NCBI RefSeq assembly: GCF_019039105.1
Contig: NZ_JAHPIV010000008.1
Location: forward strand, 136,281 to 199,697
Direction: 5' to 3'
DNA from: Desertibacillus haloalkaliphilus
GTDB lineage: Bacteria > Bacillota > Bacilli > Bacillales > KJ1-10-99
Length of the DNA: 63,417 nucleotides
The position numbers and the translations under genes were made by a program. Below, one piece after another: positions 48,288-56,611 of the stretch (within the stretch, counting starts at the first letter, position 1; the number at the start of each line of letters is the position of its first letter). The notes under the pieces are model-generated. The model was not told the origin of the DNA, made no database searches, and worked only from the letters and a program-made list of their open reading frames with translations.

Positions 48288-49055
48288 ATGAAAATCGTAA
48301 CTTTTAACCCGTTTCGAACAATCGGGATCCCAAACATTAACTATGTTAAACCGGAACATATGTATAAAGAACGTGAAAAAATTGCAAGTGCAGATATCTG
48401 CCTTTTCCCTGAATATTGGCAAATAAATCCGCTCGTATATGGGATGAAAAAAGAGATCTTCCCAAACATCCAATCTTTTCATCTCGGTCATAATAAAATT
48501 GAAGTCACACGAGCACTTTGGAGTGTCTGCCCTGAAAATGTGCCGCGTACTGAAATTCTCGGAAGAAACCAAGAAAACATCAACTATGTGTTAAACACCT
48601 TTGCTTTCCCTTTTGTCGCTAAAGAGATCAAAAATTCAATGGGAAAAGGTGTCTTCTTAATTAAAAATGAAGCTCAATTTATGGAGTACACAAAAAATAA
48701 TCCATATTTCTATATTCAAGAATATTTACCGATTGATCGTGACCTTCGTGTTTGTTTTGTTGGTGATGACATCCTAACGGCCTATTGGCGTATCAACGAA
48801 GGTGATGGGTTTCAAAATAATGTAGCCCAAGGCGGACAAATCTCCTTTGAGAATATTCCACCAGAGGCGATTGAATTAGTGAAAAAGACCGCTAAACAAC
48901 TCGGTATCAATCATGCGGGGTTCGATCTCGTATTCGCCCATGGTCATATGTACTTTCTGGAATTTAATATATTATTTGGAAACCAAGGCCTCCAACAGCG
49001 CGGCATTTCCGTTGAAAAAACGATTTACGACTATATCACATTGAACCACTCTTGA
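48288..49055 (+). CDS. RimK-like ATP-grasp ligase
   Basis: A 255-residue ATP-grasp protein. The ATP-binding core has FPFVAKEIKNSMGKGVFL (Lys and Gly-rich loop) and FYIQEYLPIDRDLRVCFVGD. The metal-ligand end AGFDLVFAHGHMYFLEFN has the conserved Glu and Asn. The N-terminal part (PFRTIGIPNINYVKP, FPEYWQINPLVYGM) is less typical. The family joins a carboxylate to an amine, as in ribosomal S6 glutamylation or peptide ligation. The acceptor cannot be named; no substrate gene or partner sits beside it. Confidence 0.8.
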   Translation: MKIVTFNPFRTIGIPNINYVKPEHMYKEREKIASADICLFPEYWQINPLVYGMKKEIFPNIQSFHLGHNKIEVTRALWSVCPENVPRTEILGRNQENINYVLNTFAFPFVAKEIKNSMGKGVFLIKNEAQFMEYTKNNPYFYIQEYLPIDRDLRVCFVGDDILTAYWRINEGDGFQNNVAQGGQISFENIPPEAIELVKKTAKQLGINHAGFDLVFAHGHMYFLEFNILFGNQGLQQRGISVEKTIYDYITLNHS

Positions 49056-49131
49056 ATACTCGTTTAGCGGTTGAACGCATAACAATTCATAAAGAGGCCC
49101 AACCTCGATTGTTGAACCAGCCTTATTTAAC

Positions 49132-49163
49132 CCCCTTTATCTTCAGACCTCAAGATAAAGGGG
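49132..49163. terminator. Hairpin between the ATP-grasp gene and the secreted-protein gene
   Basis: CCCCTTTATCTT and AAGATAAAGGGG form a perfect 12-bp stem with an 8-nt loop between convergent genes. There is no strong T-run, so termination efficiency is doubtful. Confidence 0.5.
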
Positions 49164-49169
49164 ACTTCA

Positions 49170-49622
49170 CTATGGAATAGACACTTCGAATTCTTCTTCT
49201 AACCCATAGGATGTATGATCATTTTTAGCTAGTTCTAGTTTTATTGTATGGTTACCTGTTGGAAGTCCTTTAATGATAAACGCAGCTTGATAGATGGAGT
49301 CTACACGTTTGTCATCAACAAATAAATGGATATGACCTTCACCATCTACATGACTTCCCCCAGCACGTTCTTCACTAAACGTAAAATCGGAAACAATGCA
49401 ATCCACGTAGACATCCTTGTCCTTTACTTCATGATTCACCTTCATAGTACGTTTTTCTGATTGGTCCGTACTTACCTCAATGACGCCAGTTGATTGTAAG
49501 GGAACGACCTCCACTTCACTTTGGTCTGGACTTGCTTGTACTTGGTCTCCTCCAGTCATGATCGAACCACTAACACCTACAATAACAACCAAGCTCATCA
49601 GTCGTATTAGTAACATTATCAT
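49170..49622 (-). CDS. Small secreted protein of unknown function
   Basis: A 150-residue protein. The N-terminus is a signal peptide (LLIRLMSLVVIVGVSGSIM, with likely cleavage after VQA near residue 30). The mature part is beta-rich: DGEGHIHLFVDDKRVD and LPTGNHTIKLELAKNDHTSY. The GHxHLFVD and G-N-H-T-I-K-L pattern resembles DUF4399-like or immunoglobulin-type extracellular domains; His residues could bind a metal. The ATG follows GGAGGG. It is not part of the B. subtilis ylb order. Function unknown. Confidence 0.7.
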   Translation of the reverse strand: MIMLLIRLMSLVVIVGVSGSIMTGGDQVQASPDQSEVEVVPLQSTGVIEVSTDQSEKRTMKVNHEVKDKDVYVDCIVSDFTFSEERAGGSHVDGEGHIHLFVDDKRVDSIYQAAFIIKGLPTGNHTIKLELAKNDHTSYGLEEEFEVSIP

Positions 49623-49737
49623 AAGTAACCCTCCTTATTATCAGTAGTTTTATTGTTAACCATGACTTGGCAGTTTATCCTAAATTGACTTCATTTCTAT
49701 ATACTGAAGCGCAGAACGATGTATATTCACAGAAAGA

Positions 49738-49775
49738 GGCTGGGACAAAAGGTAGGTTTACCTTTTGTCCCAGCC
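49738..49775. repeat. Perfect 17-bp hairpin of the GGCTGGGACA repeat family
   Basis: GGCTGGGACAAAAGGTA and its exact complement TACCTTTTGTCCCAGCC flank a 4-nt loop. It lies in the gap before the ylbE-ylbD end and could act as a terminator, but lacks a T-run. Confidence 0.6.
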
Positions 49776-49844
49776 ATCGATTTAACTAGTTTTGTCCTGC
49801 CCTCTATTATTTGTTCACTCTGTTAACCGAACTTGCTAATCCCC

Positions 49845-50111
49845 CTACGTCAAATCATTTGACCCTGTTTCATGATTCGGTTCGCTCGTTGACCGAAGGA
49901 ACTCTAAAAGCATCATGACCATATTGATGTTCGATTGAAAACGCTCCATTCGTTGTGGGATTGTTTTTCCATAAAAGTAATTGGCCTCTCGTTCCATTTC
50001 TTTCACCAAACGAGGGTCTCTGCTTAGCCTACGATACCAAATGGGTTGCTCACGTAAGTATCGTTTCAAGTCAGGCCGTGTTTGCAAATACGTTTGTACA
50101 TCCCTTCGCAC
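49845..50111 (-). CDS. ylbE: YlbE-family protein
   Basis: An 88-residue protein with the YlbE signature RPDLKRYLREQPIWYRRLSR followed by DPRLVKEMEREANYFYG. It is short and highly charged with no membrane helix. Function unknown. It starts at GTG after GGAGGG, 30 bp behind ylbD, as in B. subtilis. Confidence 0.88.
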   Translation of the reverse strand: MRRDVQTYLQTRPDLKRYLREQPIWYRRLSRDPRLVKEMEREANYFYGKTIPQRMERFQSNINMVMMLLEFLRSTSEPNHETGSNDLT

Positions 50112-50141
50112 CCCTTACCCTCCTAAACCTTACGTCCGTTA

Positions 50142-50570
50142 TTAATCCTTCCGAAATGAAAAAGGCTGTTGACCTTGCTGACTTTCTGACTGTTGATTCG
50201 AACTCGATCCTTGAAATTGTTTCATAATGGTTTGAACGTTAGAAATAAGTCCATTAAATTGAGACAAGTGATGCTGTATATCATTAAAATTCACTTTTTT
50301 CAAGAGAGACATTAGCTGCGTGATTGACTCTGAATTTTCAGTTGCTTGATCGCTACTCTCCACATTTTCTGACTCCGACCGATCTTGTTTCAAATGACGT
50401 TTTTTGTACTTTTCCCACTGTGGATCATCATCTCCTAATAACATCCACTCTTCATACAATTGTTGCCAAGTCGTTCGTTTTTGTCTTACCTCCTTGATTA
50501 GTAACGGGTGATCTTTTACAAACGTTTTAAACTTCTGTACTGAAGGGTGAAGTGATCGTTGATCACTCAT
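50142..50570 (-). CDS. ylbD: Spore-coat-type protein YlbD
   Basis: A 142-residue protein: HPSVQKFKTFVKDHPLLIKE followed by WQQLYEEWMLLGDDDPQW. The C-terminal region is Gln/Ser-rich and low complexity. Family YlbD is annotated as a putative coat protein in spore formers. It is cotranscribed with ylbE. AGGAGG precedes the ATG. Confidence 0.88.
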   Translation of the reverse strand: MSDQRSLHPSVQKFKTFVKDHPLLIKEVRQKRTTWQQLYEEWMLLGDDDPQWEKYKKRHLKQDRSESENVESSDQATENSESITQLMSLLKKVNFNDIQHHLSQFNGLISNVQTIMKQFQGSSSNQQSESQQGQQPFSFRKD

Positions 50571-50732
50571 GTCGTCACCTCCTATTCAAATCCTGTCAAA
50601 GTAACTGTATTCACTTATATCATACAAAATAGCCTATAGGAACGTTCGCCCATTTTTTAAAATATTTGCTGAGCGATGTAAGTATTGCTAAACTATAAGA
50701 AAACTTGCAATGACGAAAGAAAGGAATCACAC

Positions 50733-51236
50733 ATGCAAACTGAAATCCAAAATACGAATATAACAAAAATGGTTAATGATTATTTAGAAGAAGCAAATCG
50801 AGAAGAAAAAGAAGTACTATTATCAATCCTCAAAGGATTAAAACAAAAACAAGAGGAAGACCACTCAACCTATTTAGGGGCGCTCACACAAATTGAATCC
50901 CGTTCGTTAGAAAATGGTGACCTTGAAATGACGTTACCGATTCAACCGATTATAGAAAACCCATTAAAGATGGTCCATGGAGGGATCACAGCCACCCTGC
51001 TCGACACAACAATGGGAACAGTTATTAATGAACACCTTCCAAAAACACAAACGGTCGTCACGTCAGAAATCAAAGTTAATTACTTAAAGCCTGGAATTGG
51101 AAATTATTTACGATGTGTTGCCTCGCTCGTACATCATGGCAAGCAATTATGCGTTACAGAGGCGAAGGTCTATACAGATACTGATCAACTGGTCGCTATG
51201 GGGACAGGAACCTTTTTTATTATTGAACGACCATAA
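50733..51236 (+). CDS. PaaI-type hot-dog thioesterase
   Basis: A 167-residue acyl-CoA thioesterase-fold protein. The hot-dog helix and active-site segment is NPLKMVHGGITATLLDTTMG, followed by TSEIKVNYLKPGIGNYLRC. I start at ATG 50733, with GAAAGGA 6 nt upstream; an upstream in-frame TTG lacks a ribosome site. Substrate unknown. The next gene starts 12 bp downstream and is probably cotranscribed. Confidence 0.88.
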   Translation: MQTEIQNTNITKMVNDYLEEANREEKEVLLSILKGLKQKQEEDHSTYLGALTQIESRSLENGDLEMTLPIQPIIENPLKMVHGGITATLLDTTMGTVINEHLPKTQTVVTSEIKVNYLKPGIGNYLRCVASLVHHGKQLCVTEAKVYTDTDQLVAMGTGTFFIIERP

Positions 51237-51248
51237 GGGGATGAGGTT

Positions 51249-51617
51249 ATGCTGGTTGCCGCAATCGTTTTACCTGCTCTCTTCTTAACTTTTTTTATTA
51301 TCGTTAAACGTGATCAAAAAGAGCATATCAAAAAATGGGAGCAAATCGGCACAATCGAAGAGGCAAAAGTACTATCAGGTCAGGTTAGCCGTTTCCATAT
51401 TGATAAAAAACGCTTTTATCAGTCGATGTTTATTTGGTCAATCGAGCTCATGATCAGCAATGATGCTGGACAACATAAAGTCATCATTGAGCAGCCAATG
51501 AAACAAGAAAATCAACCCCTTACTGTAAAAGCCAATGATTTGGTTGTAGCCTTTGGTCAATGGCAGGGGGATTATTTTTATGCTAATCGTGTTGAAATAA
51601 AAAATGAGCAACCTTAA
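51249..51617 (+). CDS. Small membrane-anchored protein of unknown function
   Basis: A 122-residue protein with an N-terminal membrane helix (MLVAAIVLPALFLTFFIIV), a basic stretch (KRDQKEHIKKWE) and a predicted beta-rich soluble part (LSGQVSRFHIDKKRFYQ, VKANDLVVAFGQWQGDYFYA). I do not recognise the family. It is preceded closely by the thioesterase gene and by GGGGATGAGG. Confidence 0.7.
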   Translation: MLVAAIVLPALFLTFFIIVKRDQKEHIKKWEQIGTIEEAKVLSGQVSRFHIDKKRFYQSMFIWSIELMISNDAGQHKVIIEQPMKQENQPLTVKANDLVVAFGQWQGDYFYANRVEIKNEQP

Positions 51618-51649
51618 AATGATAAACACTCGATCAAATACACGAATTG

Positions 51650-51691
51650 GGGATGCCCTCTAACATTAACATTTTCCTTAGAGGACATCCC
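51650..51691. terminator. Convergent hairpin between the thioesterase operon and the TM2 gene
   Basis: GGGATGCCCTCTAA and TTAGAGGACATCCC pair with one mismatch around a 14-nt loop. There is no clear T-run. Confidence 0.55.
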
Positions 51692-51697
51692 AGTACT

Positions 51698-51925
51698 TCA
51701 ATTAGTAATCCCTTTATTCAATCTCTCTGCATCCTTATATGCATCTACCATACCCCAAATCCACAGAATCGGTGTCGTTATAAAACCAATCAAGATCGTC
51801 ATTAATAATGCTGAAATGAAATAAGCAACGATAAAAGCAATACCTTTTGCGATCTTTCCGTTATAAATTTGACCAAGCCCTGCAATGAAGAAACTTAACA
51901 CAGCTGCTAAACCTGGATTTTTCAT
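51698..51925 (-). CDS. TM2-domain membrane protein
   Basis: A 75-residue protein with two membrane helices joined by a short loop: LAAVLSFFIAGLGQIYNGK, then IAFIVAYFISALLMTILIGF, ending WIWGMVDAYKDAERLN. The GLGQIYNG motif and the terminal W-x-x-D-x-Y are typical of TM2 proteins. Function unknown. Confidence 0.85.
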   Translation of the reverse strand: MKNPGLAAVLSFFIAGLGQIYNGKIAKGIAFIVAYFISALLMTILIGFITTPILWIWGMVDAYKDAERLNKGITN

Positions 51926-52027
51926 GATGCGACCTCCTCATCGTTAGCTCCGATCTAAATGATCGTTGTTGTTCTCTTGTATTAAATAGATGTTTTTGAT
52001 CGCTCATTTAGAACTTGAGGCTAAAAC

Positions 52028-53083
52028 TTACCAGGGCGTCAAAAAATTTTGCGTGTAATACTTCTTATAGACACCAACTCCTAAATGGGTAAACTCATCA
52101 CTTAACAGATTAACACGGTGACCTTCACTATTTAACCAACCTTCGACAGCTTCAATTGCATCCACGTATTTTGCCGCAATATTCTCACCAGCCATTTGGA
52201 AGCTAATGGAACTTGACTCTAAGCGATCTTTCAACTCTCCATGCATTGGTGATGTATGAGAAAAATATTGGTTTGTATACATATCTAAACTGTGTTGATA
52301 CGCAACTTCAGAAACGTCATCGTGCCATGTAAATGGGGAATGACCGTGGCGCTGACGGAGAATGTTTGTCACATCTAATATTTGTCTGGATTGTCCATCT
52401 TCAACCTCTGCCCACTCCTCCTCAGATAATGGTTCAGGTTCATATAACTCCCCGCGATAGGTCAGTGAGTATGGCCGCTGCTTTACTAGCGTGGCAGAGT
52501 CAAGAAAACGTATACTCGACAGCTGCTTCGTAAACGTATCAAAATAAAGTTGGACCCAATAACTATCAAATTCGATTAACGGTCTCGCTTCAAGCTCATT
52601 ATCAGTTAACTCAAACATATATGAATTTCCATTTTCTTTGAATGACACCTTTTTTTCAAAAGAAAGCTGCTCACTTATCTCCTCATACGTATCACCAATC
52701 GAAAAAGTCTCAAGTGGCAACTGATCTCCGATAGCATAGACGGTAACAACGCCCCCGTCCTCTACCCCAATCTGTATGTATTCGTTGTCATCTTTGTGAT
52801 AGACCCACCAGTCATAATCATATGCAGAACGATCGATACGGTCTGGATTTCCATACGTATCACGAACCCAATCTGCACTTTTCTCGATTACTTGATGTAA
52901 ACCGTCGCTTTCTTGTTCGCTATTTTGATTGACCATCCCAGCTGAATCAGTTTGTTCATCTCGTTCCATAACGGTGCCTTCATGATCAGATACCTGATCT
53001 AACGGATTCTGAAGCAAATGATCAACAAAAAAGATAACCACAGCGACTGTGACAATACTAAGTAAACAACCGGCTCTTTTCAT
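52028..53083 (-). CDS. ylbC: CAP/SCP-domain secreted protein YlbC
   Basis: A 351-residue protein with an N-terminal signal anchor (LLSIVTVAVVIFFVDHLL). A CAP-associated N-terminal domain spans about residues 75-200 (YGNPDRIDRSAYDYDWWVY). The C-terminal CAP domain spans about 225-345 (LRQRHGHSPFTWHDDVSEVA, then SHTSPMHGELKDRL, MAGENIAAKY and EGHRVNLLSDEFTHLGVG). The His and Glu residues of the CAP cavity are kept. It starts at ATG complement 53083, after GGAG. It may act in the cell wall or sporulation; substrate unknown. Confidence 0.88.
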   Translation of the reverse strand: MKRAGCLLSIVTVAVVIFFVDHLLQNPLDQVSDHEGTVMERDEQTDSAGMVNQNSEQESDGLHQVIEKSADWVRDTYGNPDRIDRSAYDYDWWVYHKDDNEYIQIGVEDGGVVTVYAIGDQLPLETFSIGDTYEEISEQLSFEKKVSFKENGNSYMFELTDNELEARPLIEFDSYWVQLYFDTFTKQLSSIRFLDSATLVKQRPYSLTYRGELYEPEPLSEEEWAEVEDGQSRQILDVTNILRQRHGHSPFTWHDDVSEVAYQHSLDMYTNQYFSHTSPMHGELKDRLESSSISFQMAGENIAAKYVDAIEAVEGWLNSEGHRVNLLSDEFTHLGVGVYKKYYTQNFLTPW

Positions 53084-53273
53084 TTCTAACTCCACTCCCA
53101 AAACTTGTAATATCTGTAGTTTCGTTTTTCCTGATTAGATTCCCTCCCGCCCACAAAGATAAGTGTTGAACTACTATGATTCGACAACAACAAAGCAGTT
53201 TTCGTCAAGAGTGAAACGAGTGAAGCAAGGGAAAAACCAACTATTCTATAGGAAAGTTTCAACATTATTTTTA

Positions 53274-53302
53274 TTGCATCTTCTTTATTTTCATACTATG
53301 AT
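53274..53302 (+). promoter_or_regulatory. Sigma-A promoter of the yugN-like gene
   Basis: TTGCAT at 53274-53279, 17 bp, TATGAT at 53297-53302; the start codon is 36 bp downstream behind TTAGGAGG. Confidence 0.72.
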
Positions 53303-53337
53303 AAGATAAGTATAGGTTAGACTTAGGAGGTTAAAAA

Positions 53338-53688
53338 ATGAAATTTGAAAATATTGGGATTTCTGATCAAGAAATGAAGCTTTCAAAATTACAATATGCT
53401 GCAGAAAGCGTTGGATTTGTCCTTGCTGGTCAATGGGACTATGAGCGGGTATCATTTGATTATAAGTTTGAAGATCAAGTAGAGAACGCAGTTTATTATT
53501 TACGAGTTCAAGCCTACGCGATTGAAGGGGAGACACCCAAATCAAATGCCGTTGTAAAATTACTTGATCCTGTATTAGGTAGACATTACTACCCACATGG
53601 TGTTGAATATGATGAAGATTTCCCTAGCAAAATCGTTAGTAAAGCAACGAAGAAATTAGAAACGTTGAAAGAACAACTTGAAAAATAA
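53338..53688 (+). CDS. YugN-like family protein
   Basis: A 116-residue soluble protein with the YugN pattern: ESVGFVLAGQWDYERVSFDY, then YYLRVQAYAIEGE and LLDPVLGRHYYPHGVEY. Length is normal for the family. Function unknown. It has its own promoter and ends at a hairpin shared with the next, convergent gene. Confidence 0.85.
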   Translation: MKFENIGISDQEMKLSKLQYAAESVGFVLAGQWDYERVSFDYKFEDQVENAVYYLRVQAYAIEGETPKSNAVVKLLDPVLGRHYYPHGVEYDEDFPSKIVSKATKKLETLKEQLEK

Positions 53689-53699
53689 AGTACATAAAA

Positions 53700-53780
53700 A
53701 GAAGAGGCTGTCCCACAGTCAAGCAACAATCGTCTCTCTACGAGCTGAACTGACACTTATGGGACAAGCCTCTTTTTATT
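53700..53780. terminator. Repeat-derived bidirectional terminator
   Basis: AAGAGGCTGTCCCA and TGGGACAAGCCTCTT are imperfect inverted arms around about 45 bp, ending in T runs on both strands. The arms belong to the GGCTGGGACA repeat family seen at 10306 and 49738. Confidence 0.65.
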
Positions 53781-53782
53781 TT

Positions 53783-54244
53783 TTACATACGCGATCGAAT
53801 GGTAACAATGCGCAATCGATCATCCTTATTAGTTACAATATAATTGACATGATCATCCTTTATCGTTGGCTGTTGTTGAAAATCTTCAACTTCTACGATT
53901 TCATTTACGTAAATATGGTACTCCGTCAACTCTTCATCATAAAACACATCTTCTATTGTTATATCAACTAGTTCCATTTGCGTTCCCATCGACTGTAAAT
54001 CACTCATATGACGGCGCAACGAATGATAGAAGCTATTGTTTGTGACAAGATAGGATTCAATCGTATTAAATCCCAATTCATTGACTGCAATGACTTCTTC
54101 TTGTTTATAATTCATAACAAAATCGACCACATCCCCGGCCTCTTCGATCGATACCTGTGTTAATTCAACATTTTCATTTGAACTACATGCTGTCAATATC
54201 ACCAATATAATAAACAACGCAACTATAATTTTTATTCTTAACAT
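53783..54244 (-). CDS. Small lipoprotein with NTF2-like domain
   Basis: A 153-residue protein with a type II signal peptide (ALFIILVILTAC), the lipobox Cys being at about residue 20. The mature domain resembles the C-terminal NTF2-like domain of TcaA-type proteins: VVDFVMNYKQEEVIAVNELG, then SYLVTNNSFYHSLRRHM and ELVDITIEDVFYDEEL. I start at ATG complement 54244, after GAGGGAG. Function unknown; it is probably displayed on the outer face of the membrane. Confidence 0.75.
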   Translation of the reverse strand: MLRIKIIVALFIILVILTACSSNENVELTQVSIEEAGDVVDFVMNYKQEEVIAVNELGFNTIESYLVTNNSFYHSLRRHMSDLQSMGTQMELVDITIEDVFYDEELTEYHIYVNEIVEVEDFQQQPTIKDDHVNYIVTNKDDRLRIVTIRSRM

Positions 54245-54386
54245 TTTTCTCCCTCGTTTTAAAAAAATCGTACTAGACAAGCATAGGACAAGCGTACTCT
54301 ACTTTTCAACAAACATCAATAGCTTTCTTTCATAAACAGATGAAATCTAGAATAGAAGTTGTCACGAGATCTTAATGTTACTAGAA

Positions 54387-54414
54387 TTGAAAATTTAAAA
54401 ATTTGCTTTATACT
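54387..54414 (+). promoter_or_regulatory. Candidate sigma-A promoter of the AI-2E family gene
   Basis: TTGAAA at 54387-54392, 16 bp, TATACT at 54409-54414. It is about 185 bp upstream of the start codon, implying a long untranslated leader. It is the only feature I see in the 354-bp gap 54245-54598. Confidence 0.45.
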
Positions 54415-54598
54415 TAGTATTATATATGTGGAGTCTACATAACTAGGGGATTTTCCATCGGTGTCATCAGTGCTATGTAAAAATAATGATACCTACTCTC
54501 AGACTTCTTAAACAAGTAAGACTTTTATCTGTTCATCTAGCAAATAACATAATATAATCAAACTAACAGTTGTCTACATTTTAGAAAGGGGTTTACCA

Positions 54599-55657
54599 TT
54601 GTCGACGATTTTCTCTAAGCGTGTTTTACTAATCACGATTACGGTCATTCTTTTAATTATCGCAGGATACTTTATTTTACCCGTTTCGTTACCAATTCTT
54701 TTAGCGCTATTTACAGCCTTAATACTTTCACCCGCGGTAAAAGCCTTGCACGTGCGGACAAAATTAAAACGAAACATCGCTGTCATGATCGTTTTTAGTT
54801 TATTTGTCTGCTTTATCGGACTTTCTGGCTACTTTATTACAACGAAGGCGGTTACTCAAGCGATCCAACTGGTGGAGCATTTGCCTACACATATTAATGA
54901 CATCAATCGTGCTTGGCTTAATTTCCAACGAAATTTAGAACATACATACCAAGACTTACCACCAGAGTTGGTATACGAAATCAATTCTCAAGTAACCTCA
55001 ACGTTAAATAACCTTCGTGAAGAAATTGGAAACCGAAATTTAATCAACGATATAACCGCATTCGTCACTCGAATACCCGGATATCTCGTTACATTTATTG
55101 TTTATTTGATCGCCCTATTTTTATTTTTGCTTGAATTACCACGCCTTAAGCGACAGTTGTTCACTTTCTTTACAGAAAAGACAGCTGATAAAGTTAATTT
55201 CATGGCTTCTAGACTTTCATTTGTTACTTTTGGTTTTTTTAAAGCTCAATTTTTGGTGAGTATCATTATATTCATTGTCACGTTAATAGGGCTGCTCATT
55301 ATAGCTCCTGAAGTTGCTTTATTAATGGCCTTCATCATTTGGCTGATTGATTTCATCCCTATTATCGGTTCGATCGCCATTCTCGCGCCTTGGGCAATCT
55401 TCCAGTTCATTGCTGGAAACGTTGCTATAGGAACACAACTGCTGATTTTAGCGGCGATACTTCTAATCATTCGTCGTACAGTAGAACCTAAAGTTATGGG
55501 ACAACAAATTGGTCTTTCACCTTTAGCGACACTCATTGCTATGTATATCGGTTTGATGCTCTTTGGTGTGATGGGCTTTATCATCGGTCCTCTGATCGTC
55601 ATTGCTTTTACATCGGCACGTGAGGCGGGGATTATCCGTTTAAACTTTAAAATTTAA
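54599..55657 (+). CDS. AI-2E family transporter (YtvI-like)
   Basis: A 352-residue polytopic membrane protein with seven or eight helices: two N-terminal (TITVILLIIAGYFILPVSLP and ILLALFTALILSPAVKAL), a large external loop at about residues 85-145, then a helical bundle ending VMGQQIGLSPLATLIAMYIG. That pattern is the AI-2E/PerM family, several members of which are sodium/proton antiporters or sporulation proteins such as YtvI. The TTG start follows AAAGGGG. The transported ion is not readable from the sequence. Confidence 0.85.
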   Translation: MSTIFSKRVLLITITVILLIIAGYFILPVSLPILLALFTALILSPAVKALHVRTKLKRNIAVMIVFSLFVCFIGLSGYFITTKAVTQAIQLVEHLPTHINDINRAWLNFQRNLEHTYQDLPPELVYEINSQVTSTLNNLREEIGNRNLINDITAFVTRIPGYLVTFIVYLIALFLFLLELPRLKRQLFTFFTEKTADKVNFMASRLSFVTFGFFKAQFLVSIIIFIVTLIGLLIIAPEVALLMAFIIWLIDFIPIIGSIAILAPWAIFQFIAGNVAIGTQLLILAAILLIIRRTVEPKVMGQQIGLSPLATLIAMYIGLMLFGVMGFIIGPLIVIAFTSAREAGIIRLNFKI

Positions 55658-55766
55658 AATTCCCTTGAAATACACTTTTCTTCCCATACTCCAATCGAAG
55701 GCAATGTGAGGTAAGCACCCTTCTCTGATTATTCGTCCTCGTTCGCTCACTCCGTCCCTCTACAAC

Positions 55767-55797
55767 AAAACAGCCGTTCAAAAGAACGGCTGTTTTT
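55767..55797. terminator. Bidirectional terminator between the AI-2E gene and the DUF420 gene
   Basis: AAAACAGCCGTTC-aaaa-GAACGGCTGTTTT is a perfect 13-bp stem followed by more T. Confidence 0.88.
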
Positions 55798-55833
55798 AAC
55801 GTTGTATAACTAACTTCTTTAGCTTATTGATCG

Positions 55834-56391
55834 TTAATAATATGGAGAAATTAAAATATATACTAATACCCCAGTCAAACTTACATATAGCCATAACGGC
55901 ATTGTCCACCGAGCGATCTTTCGGTGCCTCTCAATTTCCATATTCCATGCTCGCGTAACAGCCATTAATGCAAGTGGTACAATAACTGCAGCTAAAATAA
56001 TATGCGTAATTAAAATAAAGAAGTAGATATAACGTAATGGCCCCTCACCACCATAAGAAGTTGACTCCGATAGCATGTGATGGGCGACATACGTCACCAA
56101 AAAGAACGTCGTTGTCGTAAATGCTGCATAAATAAAGCGACGATGTAACGTAACATTCTTTTTTATAATTGCAATAAGTGCAGCGAGTAAAAATAAAAAT
56201 GTAAAGCTATTAAAGATTGCATTCATTAAAGGTAAGACCTTTACATCAAATAGATCAAACCCTTGAACAGGCGGGATTGACATTAGTGCAACAACAATCC
56301 CATTAATCACAATCGTTAAAATGATGATCAATGGTTTATAATTTCTTTTTTTCACAGGATCATTTGCAACCTCATGGCTAGAATTATACAT
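55834..56391 (-). CDS. DUF420 membrane protein (YozB/CtaM type)
   Basis: A 185-residue protein with five membrane helices (LIIILTIVINGIVVALMSI, FTFLFLLAALIAIIKKN, FIYAAFTTTTFFLVTYVAHH, ILAAVIVPLALMAVT, PLWLYVSLTGVLVYILI). His residues lie in VTLHRRFIY, YVAHHML and TRAWNMEIERHRKIARW. DUF420 proteins (YozB in B. subtilis, CtaM in Staphylococcus) are required for heme-copper oxidase maturation. It lies directly behind ctaF, where B. subtilis has ctaG, so an assembly role is likely. Confidence 0.82.
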   Translation of the reverse strand: MYNSSHEVANDPVKKRNYKPLIIILTIVINGIVVALMSIPPVQGFDLFDVKVLPLMNAIFNSFTFLFLLAALIAIIKKNVTLHRRFIYAAFTTTTFFLVTYVAHHMLSESTSYGGEGPLRYIYFFILITHIILAAVIVPLALMAVTRAWNMEIERHRKIARWTMPLWLYVSLTGVLVYILISPYY

Positions 56392-56569
56392 ACATGTTCT
56401 CTCCCCTATATTGTTATATAACTTGTCTCATCACTAAATTATACACTATTCACATATCAAAAGGTGAGCCCTGAGCTTTTAAGATTTTAACAATAATTTG
56501 AACTTCACAGAGACGATCGCCTAACCTGCCAAGAACCACCGCGCTTACCTGTAAAGTAAAATAAAAAAT

Positions 56570-56604
56570 AAAACAACCCCGTTTAAAAAAACGAGGTTGT
56601 TTTG
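56570..56604 (-). terminator. Intrinsic terminator of ctaBCDEF
   Basis: Minus strand AAAACAACCTCGTTT and AAACGGGGTTGTTTT pair with one mismatch, then ATTTTTTATTTT. It ends the cta operon 8 bp after ctaF and isolates the DUF420 gene. Confidence 0.75.
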
Positions 56605-56611
56605 CTTACAT

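Noticed and set aside
48195-48572. 125-residue frame antisense to the ATP-grasp gene
   Set aside because: It overlaps a family-recognisable gene, and the AT-rich gap gives it no ribosome site.
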